Shown here: piece after piece, positions 24,359 through 34,991 of the stretch
Position numbering within the stretch: position 1 is the first letter of the stretch
Layout of the letters: each line of letters opens with the position of its first letter
Made by a program: the position numbers and the translations under genes
NCBI GenBank assembly: GCA_963613665.1
Contig: CAVEAL010000017.1
Location: 1-49,693 of the forward strand
DNA from: F23-B02 sp963613665
Lineage (GTDB): Bacteria > Bacillota > Clostridia > Oscillospirales > Oscillospiraceae
Length of the DNA stretch: 49,693 nucleotides
Reading direction: 5' to 3'
The notes under the pieces: model-generated
Seen by the model: only the letters and a program-made list of their open reading frames with translations
Database searches by the model: none
What the model was told of the DNA's origin: nothing

Positions 24359-25270
24359 ATGAATAAATATCTTGACATCTCCCCCGAAGTCCGTCAGGCG
24401 CTGGCGGAAGGAAAGCCCGTAGTTGCGCTCGAGAGCACGATCATCTCCCACGGCATGCCCTATCCGAAAAACGTTGAGACCGCGATGCTGGTCGAGAAGA
24501 CGATACGCGAAAACGGCGCGGTCCCCGCGACGATAGCCATCATCGGCGGCAGACTCAAGGCGGGCCTGTCCCCCGAGGAGATAGAATATCTCGGCAAGGC
24601 CGGACGCAAGGTGGCAAAGGCTTCCCGCCGCGATCTGGCAGCGATAGTCGCGCGCGGCGCGGACGGCGCAACGACCGTTACGACCACGATGATCATCGCC
24701 CACATGGCCGGCATCAAGGTGTTTGCGACCGGCGGCATCGGAGGTGTGCACCGTGGTGCGGAGACTACGATGGACATCTCCGCCGACCTCGAAGAGCTTG
24801 CCGGTACGCCCGTCATGGTCGTGTGCGCCGGTGCCAAGAGCATACTCGACCTCGGCCTGACGCTCGAGTACCTCGAGACCAAGGGCGTTCCCGTCATCGG
24901 CTACGGCACGGACGAGCTGCCCGCGTTCTACACGCGCCGCAGCGGCTTCGGCGTTGACTACCGCGTCGATTCTCCGGCGGAGCTTGCCGCGATGTTCAAG
25001 GCGCAGCAGGAGCTGGGAATGAAGGGCGGAATGCTCGTCACGAACCCCATCCCCGAGCAGTACGCCATGGACAAGGAGGTCATCGACGCTGCCATCGATC
25101 AGGCCATCGCCGAGAGCGTTGAAAAGGGCATCCACGGCAAGGAGACAACTCCGTTCCTGCTGGCGCGCGTCGTCGAGCTCACCGGCGGCGACTCGCTCGA
25201 GAGCAACATTCAGCTTGTTCTCAATAATGCCGTCGTCGCGTCCAAAACCGCGGCCGAGCTGTGCAGATAA
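24359..25270 (+). CDS. psuG: Pseudouridine-5'-phosphate glycosidase
   Basis: The 303-residue enzyme splits pseudouridine 5'-phosphate into uracil and ribose 5-phosphate. Family motifs are ALESTIISHGMPYPKNVETA (about residues 22-41), TTVTTTMIIAHMAGIKVFATG, GGIGGVHRGAETTMDIS, SGFGVDYRVDSP and TNPIPEQYAMD. The ATG at 24359 follows AAGGAG (24344-24349) and lies downstream of the consensus promoter. No PsuK kinase is adjacent, so the phosphorylated substrate must come from a kinase elsewhere. It is a single-gene transcript ended by the terminator at 25288. Confidence 0.95.
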   Translation: MNKYLDISPEVRQALAEGKPVVALESTIISHGMPYPKNVETAMLVEKTIRENGAVPATIAIIGGRLKAGLSPEEIEYLGKAGRKVAKASRRDLAAIVARGADGATTVTTTMIIAHMAGIKVFATGGIGGVHRGAETTMDISADLEELAGTPVMVVCAGAKSILDLGLTLEYLETKGVPVIGYGTDELPAFYTRRSGFGVDYRVDSPAELAAMFKAQQELGMKGGMLVTNPIPEQYAMDKEVIDAAIDQAIAESVEKGIHGKETTPFLLARVVELTGGDSLESNIQLVLNNAVVASKTAAELCR

Positions 25271-25287
25271 GCAGATAAAAAGCGGCG

Positions 25288-25319
25288 AAACCGCAGGGGC
25301 AATGCTCCTGCGGTTTTTT
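25288..25319 (+). terminator. Intrinsic terminator after psuG
   Basis: AAACCGCAGG (25288-25297) pairs with CCTGCGGTTT (25307-25316) and continues into a run of six T. Confidence 0.9.
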
Positions 25320-25345
25320 GTCGGGCAAAAAGTGCGTAATGGGTA

Positions 25346-25374
25346 TTGACTTGTGCACCGCCATGTGGTATTAT
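25346..25374 (+). promoter_or_regulatory. Promoter for tRNA-fMet
   Basis: TTGACT (25346-25351) and TATTAT (25369-25374) are spaced 17 bases apart, placing the start of transcription about 20 bases before the tRNA. Confidence 0.75.
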
Positions 25375-25400
25375 ATATTAGCTCTGAGGAGCACAGATAT

Positions 25401-25477
<77 letters not shown>

Positions 25478-25483
25478 GATCAG

Positions 25484-25522
25484 TTACCGTTGTTGATACA
25501 ATTTCAACAACGGTAATTTTTT
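25484..25522 (+). terminator. Intrinsic terminator of tRNA-fMet (in R1)
   Basis: TTACCGTTGTTGA (25484-25496) pairs perfectly with TCAACAACGGTAA (25504-25516), followed by six T. An equally good copy with a different loop stands at 47707-47745. Confidence 0.9.
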
Positions 25523-25705
25523 ATTTATTGCCGTTCAGAGGATGTTTTGGGGACAAAATCCGGGATATTCTGAACATTTTCGGCAACAAGCAAATTTTGC
25601 GCCCGGATTTGCTGCGGCCATGACGAGAAAACCCTGGGCTTGGCAAAACGGCAATCGTTATAAGAGTAGAAACGATAAATGATTATTTTTTATCTGTATG
25701 AAACC

Positions 25706-25747
25706 GCCTAAGGCTGCGATGCTGCTCTGAACCTTAGGCATTTTCCT
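25706..25747 (+). terminator. Second hairpin in R1
   Basis: GCCTAAGG (25706-25713) pairs with CCTTAGGC (25732-25739), then ATTTTCCTTTT. The R2 copy has a longer stem. It faces the 3' end of the minus-strand recombinase gene and could protect the element from transcription out of the tRNA. Confidence 0.5.
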
Positions 25748-25845
25748 TTTATGTCCATGGGACAAAACGGACAGAAAGGACAAAATAGAACAGACCCGGA
25801 GCAGCAGAATCTTTTTCTGCCGTCCCGAGCCTGTTTTTACTATTC

Positions 25846-27435
25846 TCATAGCCTCGTTGTGATTTCCTTCCCATCCTTGAACCGAAACACCACCCGTTCA
25901 TCAGCGTGGACGGTGACATGGTCGATGGTGCCGTTCCAGAGTTTTTCGTCAAAGTCAACGGGCAGGGCGTCCAATTCGCCCAGTTCAAACATCATGCCGC
26001 CGATGGCGATGGCATCTGCTTTCATTCTGTCCCGCTGCTTTTGCAGCGACGTCAGTCTGGCTTCGGTTTCTTCGAAGCGGCGGCACAAGTCGGCGTGAGT
26101 GGCGTGGTAGGTTTCTTCGGTTACGTTATTGGCTGCGTTTTCTTCAATACAGAGGCGCAGCATTTCGGTAACGGCGGTCAATTCCTCTTCCAAAGTCCGA
26201 ATGTCCTCGTCGATAAAATCCGTATCCGTAAGCACCCGCTGGGTATCGCGCAGCCGGGCAATGACGATCTTCCGGTCGGAAAGATACGCCCCAAGGGCCG
26301 ACAGGAACAGTTCTTTCAACCGTTCCTCGGTCAAATGGGGCGTTTCGCATTTGTGTTCCCCCTTAAATTTGTCGTTACATTGCCAAATGACCCGGCGGTA
26401 ACGGTCGGTGGAGTGCCAGGTCTTGGCACCGAAAATCCCGCCGCAGTCGCCACAGAGGATCTTCCCGGAGAAGGGGCTGGTCTGACGGTGCCGATTGCGG
26501 CTGTTTTTACGCCGCTCCAACTCTGTCTGGACCTGTTCCCATTCCCAAGGCTCGATGATGGCAGAATGGCTGTCCTCTACATAATACTGCGGAACCTCGC
26601 CTTCGTTGACCTTGGTTTTCTTGGTGAGGAAATCCACCGTAAAGGACTTCTGAAGTAGTGCGGAGCCTTTGTATTTCTCGTTCCGCAGGATACTTTCTAC
26701 CGTGGCTCTCTGCCAGACGGCCTTTTTGCCGGGAGTGGGGATTTCCTCCTCCGTCAGCACGGCGGCAATGGCGTTGGTGGATTTCCCCTGAAGAAATTCA
26801 CGGTAGATACGCCTGACGATCTCCGCCTCCTCCGGAACGATTTCCGGTAGACCATCCGCACCTTTGCGATAGCCCAGAAATTGGCCGTAAGGGATGCTGA
26901 CTTTTCCGTCGGCGAAGCGCTTTCGCTGCCCCCAGGTAACATTTTCGGAGATGCTGCGGCTTTCCTCCTGGGCAAGACTCGACATGATGGTGATGAGCAG
27001 TTCCCCTTTGGAGTCGAAGGTCATGATATTCTCTTTCTGAAAGAAGCACTCACAGCTGGCCTCCTTCAGCTTGCGGATGGTGGTCAGACTGTCCACGGTG
27101 TTTCTGGCGAAACGGCTGACGGATTTGGTCACGATCAGGTCGATCTTTCCAGCAAGGGCATCCCGGATCATCCGGTTAAAGCCGTCGCGGTGTTTGGTGT
27201 TGACGGCACTGATACCCTCGTCGGTATAGACCTCCACAAAGTCCCAATCCGGATTTTCCCGGATAAACTTGGTGTAATAGTCTACTTGGGCTTCATAGGA
27301 AGTGAGCTGTTCTTCGCTGTCCGTGGAGACACGGGCATAAGCCGCTACCCGGCGGCGCACCCGTTCCGTGGTAGGTGTTTTGGTATGGATATTCAGCGTG
27401 GCAGGGATGACGGTGACATTTTTAGCTTTCGGCAT
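25846..27435 (-). CDS. Large serine recombinase (first of an adjacent pair)
   Basis: The 529-residue protein has a resolvase catalytic domain (nucleophile Ser in AAYARVSTDSEEQ, about residue 37; SVSRFARNTVD), the recombinase domain (about residues 190-300, GQFLGYRKGADG and ATVESILRNEKYKGSAL), a zinc ribbon (LCGDCGG, about residues 340-390) and a coiled-coil segment before a beta-rich tail. It cuts and rejoins att DNA for integration or excision. I chose MPKAKNVTVI at 27435, behind an AAGGAA; the frame extends upstream but overlaps the partner gene. It overlaps the 3' end of the second recombinase by 14 bases. It lies next to the element's left end, as expected for the integration module. Confidence 0.93.
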   Translation of the reverse strand: MPKAKNVTVIPATLNIHTKTPTTERVRRRVAAYARVSTDSEEQLTSYEAQVDYYTKFIRENPDWDFVEVYTDEGISAVNTKHRDGFNRMIRDALAGKIDLIVTKSVSRFARNTVDSLTTIRKLKEASCECFFQKENIMTFDSKGELLITIMSSLAQEESRSISENVTWGQRKRFADGKVSIPYGQFLGYRKGADGLPEIVPEEAEIVRRIYREFLQGKSTNAIAAVLTEEEIPTPGKKAVWQRATVESILRNEKYKGSALLQKSFTVDFLTKKTKVNEGEVPQYYVEDSHSAIIEPWEWEQVQTELERRKNSRNRHRQTSPFSGKILCGDCGGIFGAKTWHSTDRYRRVIWQCNDKFKGEHKCETPHLTEERLKELFLSALGAYLSDRKIVIARLRDTQRVLTDTDFIDEDIRTLEEELTAVTEMLRLCIEENAANNVTEETYHATHADLCRRFEETEARLTSLQKQRDRMKADAIAIGGMMFELGELDALPVDFDEKLWNGTIDHVTVHADERVVFRFKDGKEITTRL

Positions 27436-28699
27436 GGCGTTGATTCCTTTCCCGTGTTTTTTCTCCGGCAGTTTTGCGCATTTCCGCCGTCCAGCTCTCG
27501 GCACGGGAGCGGTCCTGCCACCGTTTTACGACACCAGTTCCGTTCTCGAGGGTGAACGCCAGGAGATTGTCGCTGTGGGCCGTAATCGCCGTTATTTTGC
27601 CCGTGTGCCCGACCTGGGCAGCGGCCTGCATCAGTGTTTCCTCCGGGATGGCTTTTGAGGGACAGTAGGACTTCCCATAAGAATTGTAGGTAGCGCAGAT
27701 CCAAACCGGTCCCGTGGCGGTGGTTTTGCGGCGGTAGTGCTTGCCGCAGAGGGCGCAGGTGATGAGTCCCGTGAAGGGGGATGGTTGCTGCGGCTTGGTC
27801 GGAGCATACTTCCGCTTTCTGCGCAGGATCTCCGCCTGGACCGCATCGAATGTTTCCTGTGAAATGATGGCTTCGTGGGTGTTCGCCGCATGATACCTGG
27901 GCAGCTCTCCCTGATTCTTCCGGGTGACCTTGGTCAGATGGTTTTCCCGGAATTTGGTCTGCAGCAGGAGATTTCCGGTGTAGGCATAATTGCGGAGGAT
28001 CCTCTCCACGGCACTCTTGTGAAACACGCCGCCGCTCTGGGTGGTATATCCGCTTTCGTTTAGTCGTTTGGTAATGGCGGTGACGCCCTTTCCCGCCAGA
28101 TAGTCGTTGAAAATACTTCTGACGATCTCCGCTTCTTCCGGGACGATGGCCAGTTTCCCGTTCTCCCGGCGGTATCCCAGCATGAAGAATCGCCAAGGAA
28201 CGCCTTCTTCAAAGTTCCGCTTCACCCGCCATTTCTGGTTTTCGCTGGCGGAGAGACTTTCCTCCTGAGCATAGCTTGCCAGAATAGAAAGCATCAGCTC
28301 TCCGTCAGCGGTGGCGGTGTCGATGGACTGCTCTTCAAAATAAACGCTGATGCCCAAGCCCTTCAGTTCCCGCACCGTATCCAGAAGGGTCACGGTGTTC
28401 CGGGAAAAACGGGATATGGACTTGGTGATGATGTGATCGATTTTCCCCATACGACAGTCGGCGAGCATCCGCTGAAAGTTCTCCCGGCTGTCTTTGGTGC
28501 CGGTCTTGGCTTCGTCTGCATAAACGCCCACATACTCCCAGCCCGGGTGGTGACGGATGTAGGTGCTGTAATGATCCACCTGTGCCGCCAAAGAGTGAAG
28601 CATGGCATCCTTACCACAGGATACTCTGGCATACGCCGCCACCCGAAGGGCTTTCGGCATGCGGGGAGTAAATTGGATTTGTTCTACGGTTCTCGGCAT
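27422..28699 (-). CDS. Large serine recombinase (second of the pair)
   Basis: The 425-residue protein has the resolvase domain (AAYARVSCGK, Ser about residue 27; SISRFSRNTVTLLD), the recombinase domain (SAVERILRNYAYTGNLLLQ) and a zinc ribbon (CALCGKHYRRK, about residues 315-345). It lacks the long C-terminal coiled coil of its neighbour, so it is a shorter paralogue, not a copy. Paired or tripled serine recombinases that act together are typical of gut Firmicute elements. Its 3' end overlaps the start of the next recombinase, so the pair is co-translated. Upstream lie a 64-residue accessory gene and an HTH/zinc-finger gene on the same strand. Confidence 0.93.
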   Translation of the reverse strand: MPRTVEQIQFTPRMPKALRVAAYARVSCGKDAMLHSLAAQVDHYSTYIRHHPGWEYVGVYADEAKTGTKDSRENFQRMLADCRMGKIDHIITKSISRFSRNTVTLLDTVRELKGLGISVYFEEQSIDTATADGELMLSILASYAQEESLSASENQKWRVKRNFEEGVPWRFFMLGYRRENGKLAIVPEEAEIVRSIFNDYLAGKGVTAITKRLNESGYTTQSGGVFHKSAVERILRNYAYTGNLLLQTKFRENHLTKVTRKNQGELPRYHAANTHEAIISQETFDAVQAEILRRKRKYAPTKPQQPSPFTGLITCALCGKHYRRKTTATGPVWICATYNSYGKSYCPSKAIPEETLMQAAAQVGHTGKITAITAHSDNLLAFTLENGTGVVKRWQDRSRAESWTAEMRKTAGEKTRERNQRHAES

Positions 28700-28781
28700 G
28701 GTCTTCTCCTTTGTATCAAGTATCGTCAGCTACATATATTGCTCGTTTCGGAGGATATAGCAAGTCCATATCATGACGAAT

Positions 28782-28976
28782 TTAAAGGAAAATGCTGTTC
28801 CGTTTCAGGCCGACTTTCATGGCGAGAACAGCATTTGCCTGTTCACGGGTTTGGGCGTCCAGTTCCCCCGTTCGGCCGAGGTGATCCAGCATTGCGCAGA
28901 GGATCCGATACCGAATGAGTTCTTCTTGCGTCGGCGTAACAGAGACGGGAGCAGTATTTGCGTTTCCGGTTTCCAT
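28782..28976 (-). CDS. Small recombinase-associated protein (64 residues)
   Basis: No family is recognised with certainty. The 64-residue product has a low-complexity start followed by an alpha-helical stretch (TQEELIRYRILCAMLDHLGRT) and GELDAQTREQANAVLAMKVG, reminiscent of the short SHOCT-like helical proteins found before clostridial recombinase genes. The start METGNANTA at 28976 has a good AAGGAG; an earlier start is less supported. It overlaps the 3' part of the HTH/zinc-finger gene in another frame. The third recombinase (44199-45683) is also preceded by a 64-residue helical protein, which suggests a conserved partner role. Confidence 0.6.
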   Translation of the reverse strand: METGNANTAPVSVTPTQEELIRYRILCAMLDHLGRTGELDAQTREQANAVLAMKVGLKRNSIFL

Positions 28977-29289
28977 AGCTGACAAACTCCTTTCCGCAGT
29001 ATTCACAGGTCAGACGGTAATAGGCTTTTCGCCGCACCTGTTCCGGATGGACATTCCACCATGCATTTCGGCATTGGTCGGAACAGAAGTATTTGGCTTT
29101 TCTGCCCTTCACTTGGAGTATCGGTTTCCCGCACCGGCGGCATCCGATTCGAACCGCATCTTCCGGCGGGTGGCGGCGGAGGTAAGAGCGAACGGTATTG
29201 ACGGAGACTTGAAGGGCAAGCGCAATATCCGTGGCTGTTTTGCCCCGGCTGCGCATGACGTTCAGAATCTCAATTTCATGTTTGGTCAT
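28843..29289 (-). CDS. HTH protein with two zinc-finger-like Cys clusters
   Basis: The 148-residue protein starts with a helix-turn-helix (KTATDIALALQVSVNTVRSY, about residues 17-36). Two treble-clef-like cysteine clusters follow: CRRCGK with CSDQC (about residues 50-74) and CEYCGK with CSRLC (about residues 92-112). The start MTKHEIEIL follows a strong AAGGAGATTACAAA. It is the first gene of the recombinase group and is likely to regulate it or aid recombination by binding DNA. Its HTH closely resembles the HTH fused to the C-terminus of the third recombinase (AKEISQQLGISVNTVRSFL). The C-terminal 30 residues are Pro/Gly-rich and overlap the 64-residue gene. Confidence 0.75.
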   Translation of the reverse strand: MTKHEIEILNVMRSRGKTATDIALALQVSVNTVRSYLRRHPPEDAVRIGCRRCGKPILQVKGRKAKYFCSDQCRNAWWNVHPEQVRRKAYYRLTCEYCGKEFVSYGNRKRKYCSRLCYADARRTHSVSDPLRNAGSPRPNGGTGRPNP

Positions 29290-29437
29290 TTTGTAATCTC
29301 CTTGTTTGATTCCGGGTAATTCCCCTTTTGATTTCGCCGTTTTTGTGCGTAAGACCCCGGGCCGTTGCCCGGAGAGAAAAGGCGTAGAGATTGCGACCGC
29401 CCCTTCCCTCTCGGGTGCAACGGGCAAAACGGACGGA

Positions 29438-31705
<2,268 letters not shown>

Positions 31706-31721
31706 GGCAATCACTCCTCTC

Positions 31722-31901
31722 TCAGTTCTTTTTGTTCAGCCAATCATCCAGTGCGGCTCGGGCGATCAGCCACCGCTGCCCCACGCGACGGTATGGGATA
31801 ACTCCGCTCCCCAGCAACCGCACCAAGGTGGGGATACTGATCCCCAGGTAAGCCGCAGCCTCTTTGAGGTTGAATACGGACTTATCGGAACTCGTCTTCA
31901 T
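31722..31901 (-). CDS. Excisionase-like helix-turn-helix protein
   Basis: A 59-residue MerR/excisionase-type winged HTH. It begins MKTSSDKSVFNLKEAAAYLG, continues SIPTLVRLLGSGVIPYRRVG and ends DDWLNKKN. This matches the DNA-binding family (helix-turn-helix domain, excisionase type) that directs recombinase excision. AAAGGAG precedes the ATG. It lies just upstream of the primase-like gene on the same strand and divergently from the 32040 gene. It is too short for many gene callers. Confidence 0.85.
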   Translation of the reverse strand: MKTSSDKSVFNLKEAAAYLGISIPTLVRLLGSGVIPYRRVGQRWLIARAALDDWLNKKN

Positions 31902-31919
31902 GTATTTCGCTCCTTTCTC

Positions 31920-31948
31920 TTGTGTTTGGCTGTATTATCGCATATAAT
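31920..31948 (+). promoter_or_regulatory. Possible promoter for the 32040 gene
   Basis: TATAAT (31943-31948) is preceded at 17 bases by a weak TTGTGT. The intergenic segment 31902-32039 separates divergent genes, so it probably also holds the promoter for the excisionase-primase pair on the minus strand. Confidence 0.4.
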
Positions 31949-32039
31949 AGGGCCGTAATTCTTCACTCTATCGGTAAGAACAGCGGCTGCGTGCGATGTT
32001 CTAACGGTAAGAGTTTCGGTAATATGGGAGTGCTGCTAC

Positions 32040-32945
32040 ATGCATCTAAAACAGGAACTGACGGATTATGAGATCGGCGGCATCGGAGACATAAAAAAAC
32101 ACACCCTCCGGTTCCATTCATACAGAATCGGAACGGAGAGTGGGAAGCTGACGATTTATGCGGAATACGAAGCGGGTTGCCCGCCAAAAGTGTTTGACGG
32201 CTACCCCTCCGGGCAAGAACTACTGATTGACCTGTGCAATCTTTACCTGGAACTGCGAGAGAAACCATTGGAGGAATGTGCGCAGATTTTGATTCGGTGG
32301 AGTATGGAAAATATCCATATGTACTATTTATATGGAAGCGATGTGGATAACCGTCAAATTAGCGGTCATGATACGGATTCGTTCTGGGATGTGGTGGTAA
32401 ATGCGTTGGAGTTTTACCAGGTTTGTGTCGAGGACGCAGTGACCGACTTGAAGCAACTCTACACCAACACCATGACGGTCTTTGCGATCCGAAGCCTGTT
32501 GGATGGCAACGTCTCACAGGCACAGCACTTCTGCGAAAATCTTCGAATGGCGGAAGAGGACGATCTCTTGAGGCAGTGGTATCGAGCCGGTGCAGAAAGT
32601 CGTATGTGTGTCATAGAACGCTTTGTGGAAAAACTGCCGAAACTTGCACTCGGCTTGGAATTTAACAAAAGCAGTCGGCAGATCACGCTGCAGCCCGTGG
32701 TGCGCTCCGTCGTGGACGCCGCCTATTACGCATTGGGACGTTTTGCGGCCGTCAATGCCGGTGCCATCGGAGACTATGGCGGCAAAACAAACATCGCCTT
32801 TTGCGCTGCCTGCGGCAGAGCGTTCATCAAGCAGGGAAACCGCCAAAAATACTGCGGGACCGTCCAATGCCAAAGCATCCGCAACAGCCGCAAGGCAAGC
32901 GATTATTACTACCGGAAGAAGCGGGCAGATACACGGCAGGATTAG
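32040..32945 (+). CDS. Unknown protein with C-terminal zinc-finger (DUF6076-like)
   Basis: The 301-residue protein is mostly alpha-helical and acidic. Its last third has a Cys cluster (FCAACGRAFIKQGNRQKYCG, about residues 260-279, plus VQC). Arg/Lys-rich residues follow, as in CGNR-like or treble-clef zinc fingers. I believe similar proteins occur in clostridial mobile elements (DUF6076), but I cannot confirm the family from sequence alone. It is divergent from the excisionase-like gene and upstream of the XRE regulator that heads the DISARM-like operon. The tail suggests nucleic-acid binding; the function is unknown. Confidence 0.6.
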   Translation: MHLKQELTDYEIGGIGDIKKHTLRFHSYRIGTESGKLTIYAEYEAGCPPKVFDGYPSGQELLIDLCNLYLELREKPLEECAQILIRWSMENIHMYYLYGSDVDNRQISGHDTDSFWDVVVNALEFYQVCVEDAVTDLKQLYTNTMTVFAIRSLLDGNVSQAQHFCENLRMAEEDDLLRQWYRAGAESRMCVIERFVEKLPKLALGLEFNKSSRQITLQPVVRSVVDAAYYALGRFAAVNAGAIGDYGGKTNIAFCAACGRAFIKQGNRQKYCGTVQCQSIRNSRKASDYYYRKKRADTRQD

Positions 32946-33040
32946 ACGCATGGAATCCATCCGGGTACGGATCCCTATATACAATGATTACTTCAAAGGC
33001 TTTTTCTTGAACGACTTTCGCACAACCGTGCGACACTCTC

Positions 33041-33069
33041 TTGCAAAATGTGACGCAACATAATATAAT
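33041..33069 (+). promoter_or_regulatory. Promoter of the DISARM-like operon
   Basis: TTGCAA (33041-33046) and TATAAT (33064-33069) are spaced 17 bases apart. The -35 begins an imperfect inverted repeat TTGC...GCAA (33041-33058) that would make a plausible operator for the XRE protein encoded 40 bases downstream. Confidence 0.7.
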
Positions 33070-33107
33070 TTCCGATATAAACTGCGCTAAATTTAGGAGG
33101 ACACAGA

Positions 33108-33314
33108 ATGGCCGTTTCCTATAACCGGCTTTGGAAGCTGTTGATTGATAAGAAAATGAGTAAAGCGGATTTGCGCAAAGCAGCCGGGTTGGCTCCGAAC
33201 ACAATGACCAAGCTGCGGCGTGACGAACCGGTCACAATGGGCGTACTGGAAAAAATATGCGGTACACTGGATACGGATTTCGGGGACATTGTGGAATATG
33301 TAAAGGAGAAATAG
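33108..33314 (+). CDS. XRE-family transcriptional regulator
   Basis: The 68-residue protein is a single Cro/CI-type helix-turn-helix (LWKLLIDKKMSKADLRKAAG, then NTMTKLRRDEPVTMGVLEKI and CGTLDTDFGDIVEYV). It follows a strong AGGAGG behind a consensus promoter and precedes the Vsr-methyltransferase gene by 116 bases. Small XRE proteins often precede C5-methyltransferases in clostridial mobile elements and control their dose, like the C proteins of restriction-modification systems. That it controls the DISARM-like operon is an inference from position. Confidence 0.88.
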   Translation: MAVSYNRLWKLLIDKKMSKADLRKAAGLAPNTMTKLRRDEPVTMGVLEKICGTLDTDFGDIVEYVKEK

Positions 33315-33430
33315 CCTCCCGTTTATTTGGCCGGAATCGGAATGTGTGGACACTGTTTCGCTTGTGAATAATACATCTTTACCGAATCAATTACTCGGCC
33401 GCAAGTTTCAAATTTGGAGTGAGAGAAGCA

Positions 33431-34975
33431 ATGGCTCGGAAAAAGAGCAAGGAGCAAATACACTATAATATGAGCCGAGTGCGTAATAGTGATACCGCTC
33501 TTGAAAAGTTACTTTGCGAGGAATTAATACGCAACGGAGTAACGACCTATACAAGAAATAACAAAACGATTTTCGGGAAACCGGACATTGCGTTTATTGC
33601 CAGAAAAATTGCAGTTTTTTGTGACGGAGACTTTTGGCATGGGTACGATTGGGCGAACGCCCAGAATGAGATAAAAAGTAATCGAGATTTTTGGATATCC
33701 AAAATAGAACGAAATATGCATCGGGATCTGGAAGTTACAACCCATCTACAAGAGCAGGGGTGGACAGTGCTCAGATTTTGGGGGCATGAAATACTCAAAG
33801 AAATGGATTTCTGCATATCCACCATACTGGACGAACTTCGAAATCTGCCGCGCCCACCATACAGAACAATTGATTTGTGTGCCGGAATCGGAGGCATCCG
33901 AAGAGGATTTGAACTGACCGGCCGATTTCGAAATGTGCTGTCCTCAGAAATAGATAAATACGCATGCAAGACATATCAACACCTATTTGGCGATGATCCT
34001 TACCACGATCTTACAAGCGATGAATTTAAGAATCTGGTTTCTGAAACGCCTTATGATGTTTTGCTTGCCGGATTCCCGTGTCAAACATTTAGCCGTGTCG
34101 GCTTGCAGGAAGGATTCGATGACGAAGAAAAGGGGAAGATTTTCTTTCATATTTCCGAAATCATTCAGAAAACCCGCCCATTTGTGATTTTTCTTGAAAA
34201 TGTTGACCGTTTGGTGACACATGACGAAGGGCGAACATTCCGGACAATTATCGACACGTTAGTCAGAAGACTCGGTTATCACATTATAGGCGTGGAACAA
34301 CGGGAAGACGGGGGCTTACAATATACGCCGAAGGCATTCATAAGAAATTCACGCGATTTTGGTGTGCCGCAAAATCGTCCTCGTACATATATTATCGGTT
34401 TTGATACGGAACGGTTTTCCCCTGAAGAATTAGCCAGACTGCCCCATGAGCTGCCTTTGAATTGCGCCAATGAAATATACCACGACTTAAATGATGTTCT
34501 GGAGCACAATGTCCCGGCAAAGTATTATATGGCGTCAGGCTATCTGGACACGCTTATTCGGCACAGAGCCAGGCAGGAAGGAAAGGGATACGGTTTCGGA
34601 TATCGAATAGTTAATGCGGAAGGAATTGAAAGGCCAATCGCAAACACATTACTGGCAACGGGCGGCTCCGGGCGAGAACGCAATTTGATTTATGATCCCC
34701 AAGCCGGCATCGCCGGACAAATAATTAAGGGTAAGAAAACTCCGCTCAACGACAAAGGAATCCGCATAATGACACCATCGGAGTGGGGCAAATTGCAAGG
34801 TTTCATTAATTACGGATTTATTGATGAAAACGGGAGAGACGGATTTTCTTTTCCGGAAGAAATTCCAAATGTACAACGGTATAAACAGTTCGGAAACTCT
34901 GTTACCATTCCGGTGATTGAAGAAATGGCAAACTTCATACTTAAGTGCTTAGAGGTATTACGGGGAGAGCAATAA
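33431..34975 (+). CDS. Vsr endonuclease-C5 cytosine methyltransferase fusion (DrmMII-like)
   Basis: A 514-residue fusion. Residues 1-135 form a Vsr (very-short-patch repair) endonuclease domain with catalytic Asp in GKPDIAF (D52) and the FWHG wedge (residues 68-71); the usual Zn-binding Cys residues are absent. Residues 145-514 form a C5-cytosine methyltransferase: motif I DLCAGIGGIRRGFE, catalytic Cys217 in GFPCQTFSRVG, ENV at 256-258, QNRPR at 314-318 and motif X QFGNSV. The methyltransferase would mark host DNA, as DrmMII does in class 2 DISARM, and the Vsr part could correct T:G mismatches from deaminated 5-methylcytosine. ATG at 33431 was chosen over a GTG at 33419 for spacing. DrmE-like follows 16 bases later. 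Confidence 0.92.
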   Translation: MARKKSKEQIHYNMSRVRNSDTALEKLLCEELIRNGVTTYTRNNKTIFGKPDIAFIARKIAVFCDGDFWHGYDWANAQNEIKSNRDFWISKIERNMHRDLEVTTHLQEQGWTVLRFWGHEILKEMDFCISTILDELRNLPRPPYRTIDLCAGIGGIRRGFELTGRFRNVLSSEIDKYACKTYQHLFGDDPYHDLTSDEFKNLVSETPYDVLLAGFPCQTFSRVGLQEGFDDEEKGKIFFHISEIIQKTRPFVIFLENVDRLVTHDEGRTFRTIIDTLVRRLGYHIIGVEQREDGGLQYTPKAFIRNSRDFGVPQNRPRTYIIGFDTERFSPEELARLPHELPLNCANEIYHDLNDVLEHNVPAKYYMASGYLDTLIRHRARQEGKGYGFGYRIVNAEGIERPIANTLLATGGSGRERNLIYDPQAGIAGQIIKGKKTPLNDKGIRIMTPSEWGKLQGFINYGFIDENGRDGFSFPEEIPNVQRYKQFGNSVTIPVIEEMANFILKCLEVLRGEQ

Positions 34976-34991
34976 ACGGAGGTGCAAGTCC

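Larger units (their letters stand above)
25478..25800. repeat. Left-end sequence R1 of the integrated element
   Basis: Directly after the tRNA comes a non-coding stretch that recurs in the same orientation, diverged, at 47706-48020. The two copies share the TTACCGTTGTTGA hairpin, GGATTTGCTGCGGCCATG/GAATTTGCTGCGGCCATG, GGCAAAACGGCAATCGTTAT, GTAGAAACGATAAATGATTA (with small changes), a CCTTAGGC hairpin and GGACAGAAAGGACAAAA. No gene is visible. This marks the chromosomal boundary of the mobile region, and the exact crossover point is not determinable. Confidence 0.75.
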
